Shown in pieces: positions 14,342 through 19,368 of a stretch of 19,368 bases of DNA (position 1 is the first letter of the stretch; the number at the start of each line of letters is the position of its first letter). This DNA is from Halolactibacillus sp051746745 (GTDB taxonomy: Bacteria > Bacillota > Bacilli > Bacillales > Amphibacillaceae), in contig JBNJFJ010000031.1 of assembly GCA_051746745.1 (NCBI GenBank), forward strand, positions 1 through 19,368, given 5' to 3'. A program made the translations under genes and the position numbers. Under the pieces are notes generated by a model, which did no database searches, was not told the origin of the DNA, and saw nothing but the letters and a program-made list of their open reading frames with translations.

Positions 14342-15586
14342 CTAATTTATTCGAATCGTAACATCCTCAACCGGCAATGTTACTTTTATATTATCTAATT
14401 GATTATACTCTAGCGGGCGGTTATATTCACCCTCTTCGAGATTATTCGCATTGACGACTAAGTCGAGTTGACCACCAGTTATTTCATCAAGTTCTGATGG
14501 AAAGCCGCTAAGAGTGACCGCAATCCGGCCACTCTCAGGACTCACAAATGTCGCATTTAATCCATCGGTTACGTTATCAATCGTAATATCTATATTCTCT
14601 AACGTCGTTTCTGTTTCTTCTTCCACTTCAATTGTCACTTCGATTGTCTCTTGGCTTAAGCTTGTCGCGTTATCTGGAATAAGTAATTCAACCTCAAGCG
14701 ACGTTGTCTCAGTAATCTCGGACAAATCAATCGGTGCGGTCTCTACTTGGTCAATGTCTTCCAGCTGACTTGACGGCGCATAGACGGTCACGTTCTCAGC
14801 TTGAGCAGAAGTCTCGACAAGGCGCACGCCCTCAGGTAACTCACCGGAAGTATTCACGTCAATGGGCACCTCTTTATTCGGATTAATGACTTCTAAATCA
14901 ACGGTCACCGTTCTTGGTTCAATTCGTGCATTCATTTGATTTCCTTCATTGTCATAGATGCGCACCGGAACATCCGTCAAGGTCATTGACTCTTTTATAC
15001 CTTCCACATCAACGAAGGCTTTAACACTTGAAATACGATCAATCACACTTTGTGCACTCGTTATTTCGACTTGTTGAGGGGTAACGGTCGTAGATTCAAT
15101 CTCAAACCCTTCAGGCATTTGATCTAAGTTGCTATAATCAACCGACACATCATAAGTACCACTACCGCGTTCTTCAATCGTGACTTCGATATTTTCTGGC
15201 TCAAAGCTCACATCAATCCGGCTTGATACACCGTCATGCTTAATCGGCACAGTATGTGTACCGGGAGAGAGCCCTTCTAGGTCAACATATACATCAAAGT
15301 TACGTTGTGTTACAGTCGATTGAACAACACTCACAGTCCCGGTGAGTGACATTGTCACAACCTCAGGTACACCACTCACCACGTACTTCTCATCATCGAT
15401 CACAATATTCACCGGGACATCTTCTAATGTTTCAGATTCTCTAGAATTATTAAAAATAGAATCAAAGCTACCAACATCTGCACTGCGCGTGTCTTGATTA
15501 TCGAATGAAATCACTAAGAATGTTAAGATTGCCAAGAACAGTGAAATCACACGAATGACCCACGGTTTATTTAACCAATCATTCAT
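14342..15586 (-). CDS. cdaR: CdaR, YbbR-domain regulator of the diadenylate cyclase CdaA
   Basis: This is a membrane-anchored extracytoplasmic protein that modulates CdaA. From the chosen start it is 414 residues. One N-terminal membrane helix (about residues 9-27, VIRVISLFLAILTFLVISF) is followed by a long outer part rich in Val, Thr, Glu and Asp. That part has about four YbbR repeats with recurring patterns such as V(P/D)V and PxxVxVxG-like strands. I chose ATG 15586 because GGAGGGGG lies 8 nt upstream and the codon overlaps the cdaA stop as ATGA. An upstream ATG at 15610 would add eight residues but lacks such a site. It is in operon with cdaA and glmM. Confidence 0.93.
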   Translation of the reverse strand: MNDWLNKPWVIRVISLFLAILTFLVISFDNQDTRSADVGSFDSIFNNSRESETLEDVPVNIVIDDEKYVVSGVPEVVTMSLTGTVSVVQSTVTQRNFDVYVDLEGLSPGTHTVPIKHDGVSSRIDVSFEPENIEVTIEERGSGTYDVSVDYSNLDQMPEGFEIESTTVTPQQVEITSAQSVIDRISSVKAFVDVEGIKESMTLTDVPVRIYDNEGNQMNARIEPRTVTVDLEVINPNKEVPIDVNTSGELPEGVRLVETSAQAENVTVYAPSSQLEDIDQVETAPIDLSEITETTSLEVELLIPDNATSLSQETIEVTIEVEEETETTLENIDITIDNVTDGLNATFVSPESGRIAVTLSGFPSELDEITGGQLDLVVNANNLEEGEYNRPLEYNQLDNIKVTLPVEDVTIRIN

Positions 15587-16404
15587 TTCTTTTTCCCCCT
15601 CCAACTCCATTGTTTAAAGGTTGAGGTTTTCTCCAGCTCAGGTGCCAATTCCTTTGATAATAGATCGATGAGACGTTTCTCATCAATATCACGGTAAAGC
15701 TCCCCATTTTTTGTCAGTGACACGTGACCCGTTTCTTCAGATACGATGATGGTTAACGCATCACTCACTTCACTGATTCCCATTGCGGCCCGGTGTCTTG
15801 TCCCTAGTTCTTTTGAGATAAATGGACTCTCTGACAGCGGTAAATAACACGCTGCCGCAATAATTTGATTCCCTTTCATAATGACCGCACCGTCGTGCAG
15901 CGGTGTATTCGGCACAAAAATATTCGTCAATAATTGATGGGTTAATTGACCGTTAATCGGGATACCGGTTTGAATAAAGTCACCCATGTTTGTTTCACGT
16001 TCAATCGTGATGAGTGCCCCAATCCGACGCTTTGCCATATAATTCACTGACTTAATGATCGCATCAAGTGATTCATGGAAAATTTCTTCCTCTGAACGCC
16101 GGTTTCGACTAAAGAAGCTGCCTCGACCAATCTGTTCAAGCGCCCGTCTTAATTCTGGCTGGAAAAGAATAATCACAGCCAATGGCCCCCATACGATAAT
16201 TTGTTCAATCATGACTTGAACGGTTTGTAAGTTCAAGAAATAACTGATTAAATAAATAATAAATACAACAAAAATTCCTTTAAGTAGTTGAATTGCCTTC
16301 GTTCCCCGAAGCAACATAATGAGTTTATAAAACACATACCAGACAAGGGCAATATCAACCGTAAAACGTAATAAATTAAATAACGAAAATCCCTCACCAA
16401 GCAT
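15583..16404 (-). CDS. cdaA: CdaA, membrane diadenylate cyclase (cyclic di-AMP synthase)
   Basis: CdaA joins two ATP into cyclic di-AMP, which controls potassium and osmolyte uptake and cell-wall homeostasis in Firmicutes. The 273-residue protein has three N-terminal membrane helices (about 10-30, 38-57 and 62-80). A cytoplasmic DAC domain follows with the DGA motif at 171-173 and the RHR motif at 203-205, both needed for catalysis. Both are intact and at the same positions as in known CdaA proteins. ATG 16404 follows AGAAGGA. It is the first gene of the cdaA-cdaR-glmM operon, with a promoter about 65 bp upstream. Confidence 0.97.
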   Translation of the reverse strand: MLGEGFSLFNLLRFTVDIALVWYVFYKLIMLLRGTKAIQLLKGIFVVFIIYLISYFLNLQTVQVMIEQIIVWGPLAVIILFQPELRRALEQIGRGSFFSRNRRSEEEIFHESLDAIIKSVNYMAKRRIGALITIERETNMGDFIQTGIPINGQLTHQLLTNIFVPNTPLHDGAVIMKGNQIIAAACYLPLSESPFISKELGTRHRAAMGISEVSDALTIIVSEETGHVSLTKNGELYRDIDEKRLIDLLSKELAPELEKTSTFKQWSWRGKKK

Positions 16405-16465
16405 GATGCCACATCCTTCTTTTCATAGATTACCACTCACTTCATTTAGAATCACAGATAGCCCC

Positions 16466-16474
16466 ATTATAGCA
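16466..16474 (-). promoter_or_regulatory. cdaA: Probable cdaA operon promoter (extended -10)
   Basis: The minus strand has TGCTATAAT (16474-16466), a perfect -10 with the TG extension. The sequence 17 nt upstream is only GCTCAA, so the extension likely compensates for a poor -35. The predicted start is near 16459. Confidence 0.55.
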
Positions 16475-16590
16475 TATCTTCTAAATACTTGAGCGATTAT
16501 CCATCATTTTTCCTTATTTTCTTAACAACTTCTCATCCTACTCTCATAATGACGACTCATGACTTTTTCATACGGCTTTACAAATGAAGA

Positions 16591-16635
16591 AAAACAGATT
16601 TATAACTACCACTGTGGTAATTGTAAATCTGTTTT
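16591..16635 (-). terminator. Intrinsic terminator after the DUF1846 gene
   Basis: Arms AAAACAGATTTA (16591-16602) and TAAATCTGTTTT (16624-16635) enclose an inner TACCAC/GTGGTA hairpin. On the minus strand TTTTTCTTC follows the stem. The position is 35 bp after the gene's stop codon. Confidence 0.85.
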
Positions 16636-16669
16636 ATCCCGCTTGCTGTCTATGTGCATGTGTCTATTG

Positions 16670-18175
16670 TTACATGTAATATAAGTTTTCAGATGGATAG
16701 ACCGGATCACACGTCACATCAATACCGAGTCGTTTTAAAATCTGTTCATCATCTTTACTTAACATGACGGTAGAGTGCGCTTGGACACCGGTTAATTCAT
16801 GTAATTTATCAACCGCCAATTGTGCCGTTGGATTGGTAACCGCACCAATCGTTAAAGCGATAAGGACTTCATTTGCATTTAGTGTCGTCACTTTGCTGTG
16901 CAATTTATCTGTTTTTAAATCCTTCATTGTTTCAATAATCATCGGAGATAATAAGAAAATCTCATCACCAATGTTCGCTAAATGTTTAATCGCATTTAAA
17001 ATAGCGGCTGAACAAGAATCCATCAAGTTAGAACTCCGACCTGTAATAACAGTACCATCATTTAATTCAAACGCCATGACGGCGGCTTTATCTTTATTAT
17101 CAGCTGTCTTTAGCTTCTCCGCGTAATCTCGTGCTGGTACGACCGGCAAACGGTGTTCTTCTTTTAATTCAAGTTCTTCCATGATGAGTTTCATGCGATT
17201 AACGACTTCTTCATCTAATAAGCCTTTTTTATAATCACATTCCGTATGGAAATGACGACGAATAATTTCTTGTTTAGACGCTTCTTTAACGACGTCATCA
17301 TCCGTAATACCAAAGCCTACCCGGTTGACACCCATATCCGTTGGTGATTGATAGATAGATTCTTTACCGGTAATCTTTTCGATGCTGCGCTTCACAACTG
17401 GGAACATTTCAAGGTCACGGTTATAGTTAACAGCCACTTCATTGTAAGCTTCAAAGTGGAAGTAATCCATCATGTTGACATCTTTTAAATCAACTGTTGC
17501 GGCTTCATAGGCTACGTTAAGTGGGTGTTTAAGTGGTACATTCCAGACTGGGAATGTTTCAAACTTAGAATAGCCCGCTTGATTACCTAACCTGTGTTCA
17601 TGATAGAGCTGGTTTAAGCAGGTGGCGAGCTTGCCACTATTTGGTCCTGGTGCCGTTACAACGACAATTGATTTTGCCGTTTCAACATAAGGGTTAATCC
17701 CATAACCTTCCTCACTCACGATTTTTTCAACAGCCGAAGGATAACCTGGAATCGCGACATGTGTATAGACTTTAATGCCTCGTCTTTCTAATTTTGAAAT
17801 AAAGACATCCGTTGAATGTTCATGATTATAACGTGTAATCACGACACTGTTAATCTCTAAACCAAAGCCACGGAGTTCATCAATCTGACGGAAGACATCC
17901 ATTTCATACGTAATTCCGTAATCCCCGCGAATTTTATTGCGTTCAATATCACCTGAATACACCGTAATAATGATTTCTGCTTGATCTTTTAGTTTTTGAA
18001 GCAGCTTAATCTTCGCATCTTCATCAAACCCGGGCAACACGCGTTTAGCATGTTTATCACCAATCAGTTTTCCACCAAACTCTAAATACAACTTATCAAA
18101 TTGATGGACACGTTCTAAAATGAATTTTGACTGTTCTTCGATGTACTTTTGTGGATCAAATCCTCGTTTTCTCAT
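16670..18175 (-). CDS. DUF1846 domain-containing protein of unknown function
   Basis: The 501-residue protein matches, by recall, the DUF1846 family found in streptococci, lactobacilli, clostridia and some bacilli. Recognisable parts are the start RKRGFDPQKYIEEQS, a GGKLIGDKHAKRVLPGF segment (35-51), TAPGPNSGKLATCLNQLYHE (174-193) with a phosphate-loop-like GPNSGK, and HFEAYNEVAVNYNRD. It has no signal peptide or membrane segment, so it should be cytoplasmic. The reaction is unknown to me. ATG 18175 has AGGAGG 5 nt before it. It is a single-gene unit with its own promoter and terminator. It lies between the cda operon and the tRNA cluster, so the neighbours give no strong hint of function. 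Confidence 0.9.
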   Translation of the reverse strand: MRKRGFDPQKYIEEQSKFILERVHQFDKLYLEFGGKLIGDKHAKRVLPGFDEDAKIKLLQKLKDQAEIIITVYSGDIERNKIRGDYGITYEMDVFRQIDELRGFGLEINSVVITRYNHEHSTDVFISKLERRGIKVYTHVAIPGYPSAVEKIVSEEGYGINPYVETAKSIVVVTAPGPNSGKLATCLNQLYHEHRLGNQAGYSKFETFPVWNVPLKHPLNVAYEAATVDLKDVNMMDYFHFEAYNEVAVNYNRDLEMFPVVKRSIEKITGKESIYQSPTDMGVNRVGFGITDDDVVKEASKQEIIRRHFHTECDYKKGLLDEEVVNRMKLIMEELELKEEHRLPVVPARDYAEKLKTADNKDKAAVMAFELNDGTVITGRSSNLMDSCSAAILNAIKHLANIGDEIFLLSPMIIETMKDLKTDKLHSKVTTLNANEVLIALTIGAVTNPTAQLAVDKLHELTGVQAHSTVMLSKDDEQILKRLGIDVTCDPVYPSENLYYM

Positions 18176-18282
18176 GTCGGCCTCCTATAGCTTATTCACT
18201 TATTTTTCACCAACACGATCACATGTGGTGTGTTTTTCGGACTCTATATTTGATTCTCTTTATTTACTATTCACAATCATTC

Positions 18283-18311
18283 ACTATACCACGAGTAGCG
18301 GGTTTTGTTAA
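18283..18311 (-). promoter_or_regulatory. Probable promoter of the DUF1846 gene
   Basis: The minus strand has -35 TTAACA (18311-18306), a 17-nt spacer and -10 TATAGT (18288-18283) with a TG extension. The leader would be about 100 nt. Confidence 0.55.
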
Positions 18312-18334
18312 GGTCTCTTCTGTATTTTTTAAAA

Positions 18335-18362
18335 TAGCCACAGCCAAAGACGGCTGTGGCTA
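18335..18362 (-). terminator. Second terminator of the tRNA operon
   Basis: A perfect 11-bp stem, TAGCCACAGCC (18335-18345) with GGCTGTGGCTA (18352-18362), has a 6-nt loop. On the minus strand it is followed by TTTTAAAAAATA. It backs up the terminator at 18374-18413. Confidence 0.7.
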
Positions 18363-18373
18363 AACAAAGTTAT

Positions 18374-18413
18374 AAAAAAAGGATCAGACATTATACTAAC
18401 GTCCAACCCTTTT
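18374..18413 (-). terminator. First terminator of the rRNA/tRNA operon
   Basis: On the minus strand a 13-bp stem with three G-T pairs forms between 18413-18401 and 18389-18377. It ends in seven T (18380-18374). It lies just after the tRNA-Ala gene. Confidence 0.75.
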
Positions 18414-18425
18414 GACTCATATGTA

Positions 18426-18501
18426 TGGTGGAGCCTAGCGGGATCGAACCGCTGACCTCCTGCGTGCAAAGCAGGCGCTCTCCCAGCTGAGCTAAGGCCC
18501 C
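18426..18501 (-). tRNA. tRNA-Ala (anticodon UGC), CCA encoded
   Basis: The acceptor GGGGCCT pairs with AGGCTCC, the T arm has GGTTCGATCC, the anticodon loop is CTTTGCA with TGC, and the discriminator is A followed by CCA. It is the last gene of the cluster. Confidence 0.95.
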
Positions 18502-18511
18502 AAAATAAGAG

Positions 18512-18584
18512 TGAGCCATGAAGGATTCGAACCTTCGACCCTCTGATTAAAAGTCAGATGCTCTACCAACTGAGCTAATGGCTC
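18512..18584 (-). tRNA. tRNA-Lys (anticodon UUU), CCA not encoded
   Basis: The acceptor GAGCCAT pairs with ATGGCTC, the anticodon loop is CTTTTAA with TTT, and the T arm has GGTTCGAATCC. The discriminator A is followed by CTC, so the CCA end must be added after transcription. Confidence 0.95.
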
Positions 18585-18589
18585 TTAAA

Positions 18590-18664
18590 TGGCTGGGCTA
18601 GCTGGATTCGAACCAACGCATGACGGAACCAAAAACCGTTGCCTTACCGCTTGGCTATAGCCCA
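18590..18664 (-). tRNA. tRNA-Gln (anticodon UUG), CCA encoded
   Basis: The acceptor TGGGCTA pairs with TAGCCCA, the anticodon loop is TTTTGGT with TTG, the discriminator is G, and CCA follows. Confidence 0.95.
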
Positions 18665-18715
18665 ATAAAATAACAGTGAATAAGTTCACTGTCTAAGTTA
18701 AGATATAATTTAAAA

Positions 18716-18801
18716 TGGTGGAGGGAGTAGGACTCGAACCTACGAACCCGATGGGAGCGGATTTACAGTCCGCCGCGTTTGGCCAACTTCGCTATCCCTC
18801 C
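18716..18801 (-). tRNA. tRNA-Tyr (anticodon GUA), long variable arm, CCA encoded
   Basis: The acceptor GGAGGGA pairs with TCCCTCC, and the anticodon is GTA within CTGTAAA. An extended variable arm makes it 86 nt, as expected for bacterial tRNA-Tyr. CCA is encoded. Confidence 0.95.
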
Positions 18802-18813
18802 AACATATTAAAA

Positions 18814-18889
<76 letters not shown>

Positions 18890-18893
18890 AAGA

Positions 18894-18969
18894 TGGTGGA
18901 GGATGCAGGGCTCGAACCTGCGACCCCCTGCTTGTAAGGCAGGTGCTCTCCCAGCTGAGCTAATCCTCC
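18894..18969 (-). tRNA. tRNA-Val (anticodon UAC), CCA encoded
   Basis: The acceptor GGAGGAT pairs with ATCCTCC, the anticodon loop is CTTACAA with TAC, and CCA is encoded. It is 4 bp from tRNA-Thr(UGU). Confidence 0.95.
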
Positions 18970-18978
18970 AACATGTAA

Positions 18979-19053
18979 TGGTGACCCGTACGGGATTCGA
19001 ACCCGTGTTACCGCCGTGAAAGGGCGGTGTCTTAACCGCTTGACCAACGGGCC
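18979..19053 (-). tRNA. tRNA-Glu (anticodon UUC), CCA encoded
   Basis: The acceptor GGCCCGT pairs with ACGGGTC (one G-T pair), the anticodon loop is CTTTCAC with TTC, the T arm has GGTTCGAATCC, and CCA is encoded. Confidence 0.95.
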
Positions 19054-19068
19054 AGTATGAAAATAGAG

Positions 19069-19140
19069 AGCTTCCAGTCGGGATTGAACCGACGACCCCT
19101 TCCTTACCATGGAAGTGCTCTGCCACTGAGCTATGGAAGC
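19069..19140 (-). tRNA. tRNA-Thr (anticodon GGU), CCA not encoded
   Basis: The acceptor GCTTCCA pairs with TGGAAGC, the anticodon loop is ATGGTAA with GGT, and the T arm has GGTTCAATCC. The discriminator T is followed by CTC, so CCA must be added by enzyme. It is the second threonine isoacceptor in the cluster. Confidence 0.93.
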
Positions 19141-19144
19141 AAAA

Positions 19145-19219
19145 TGGCTCCACAGGTAGGACTCGAACCTACGACCGATCGGTTAACAGCCGATTGCTCT
19201 ACCACTGAGCTACTGTGGA
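19145..19219 (-). tRNA. tRNA-Asn (anticodon GUU), CCA encoded
   Basis: The acceptor TCCACAG pairs with CTGTGGA, the anticodon loop is CTGTTAA with GTT, the discriminator is G, and CCA is encoded. It is the first tRNA after the 5S rRNA, about 50 bp downstream. Confidence 0.95.
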
Positions 19220-19270
19220 ACAATATCATGAAATCAACCATATTATTACTTCACAAAGCTTAAAAGGTTG

Positions 19271-19368
19271 GCTTAGCGACGTCCTACTCTCGCGGGGCTT
19301 AAGCCCAACTACCATCGGCGCTGAAGAGCTTAACTACTGTGTTCGGCATGGGAACAGGTGTGACCTCT
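19271..19368 (-). rRNA. rrf: 5S ribosomal RNA, 3' part (5' end outside window)
   Basis: The minus strand reads AGAGGTCACACCTGTTCCCA, GCCGAACACAGTAGTTAAGC, CCGATGGTAGTTGG and GAGAGTAGGACGTCGC, which is Firmicute 5S rRNA. About the first 15-20 nt lie beyond the window. The 3' end near 19271 (GCTAAGC) is set by pairing with the expected 5' strand. The tRNA cluster follows on the same strand, as in many Bacillaceae rRNA operons. Confidence 0.95.

Overview
The window is low-GC Gram-positive DNA of the Bacillaceae type. It carries cdaA-cdaR-glmM and a ribozyme-controlled glmS, genes with strong AGGAGG-type ribosome binding sites, and a 5S rRNA followed by a packed tRNA cluster. The genus cannot be fixed from the sequence; a halophilic or alkaliphilic bacillus is a guess.

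Positions 1-9064 are the right-hand part of a Tn7-like transposon in the chromosomal Tn7 attachment site downstream of glmS. Five genes, all on the minus strand, run away from glmS in the canonical order tnsA, tnsB, tnsC, tnsD, tnsE, with overlaps or very short gaps. Catalytic or binding residues are visible in TnsA, TnsB, TnsC and TnsD, and TnsE aligns by eye with Tn7 TnsE. The right end is intact: four TnsB-site-like repeats in exact 20-nt register, then a terminal CCACA 24 bp from the glmS stop codon. A promoter and a long palindrome lie between the repeats and tnsA. Beyond tnsE the cargo begins with wreckage: the start of a type I restriction methylase gene (hsdM), broken by a stop and a frameshift, abuts an IS21-family remnant. 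The first 101 bases hold the start of a secreted protein gene that runs off the window. The left end of the element lies outside the window.

Positions 9065-16404 are chromosomal. Genes cdaA, cdaR and glmM form a tight minus-strand operon that couples cyclic di-AMP synthesis to amino-sugar synthesis. glmS, often the next gene in this group, is separated here by a plus-strand YeeE/YedE membrane transporter gene and has its own promoter and glmS ribozyme. GlmS makes glucosamine-6-phosphate and GlmM converts it to glucosamine-1-phosphate for the cell wall. The transporter gene has its own promoter with a Crp/Fnr-type palindrome over the predicted start of transcription.

Positions 16591-18311 hold a DUF1846 gene with its own promoter and terminator. 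Positions 18335-19368 are the 3' part of an rRNA operon on the minus strand. In transcription order it contains partial 5S rRNA, then tRNAs for Asn, Thr(GGU), Glu, Val, Thr(UGU), Tyr, Gln, Lys and Ala, closed by two tandem terminators. No CRISPR array or cas gene is visible.
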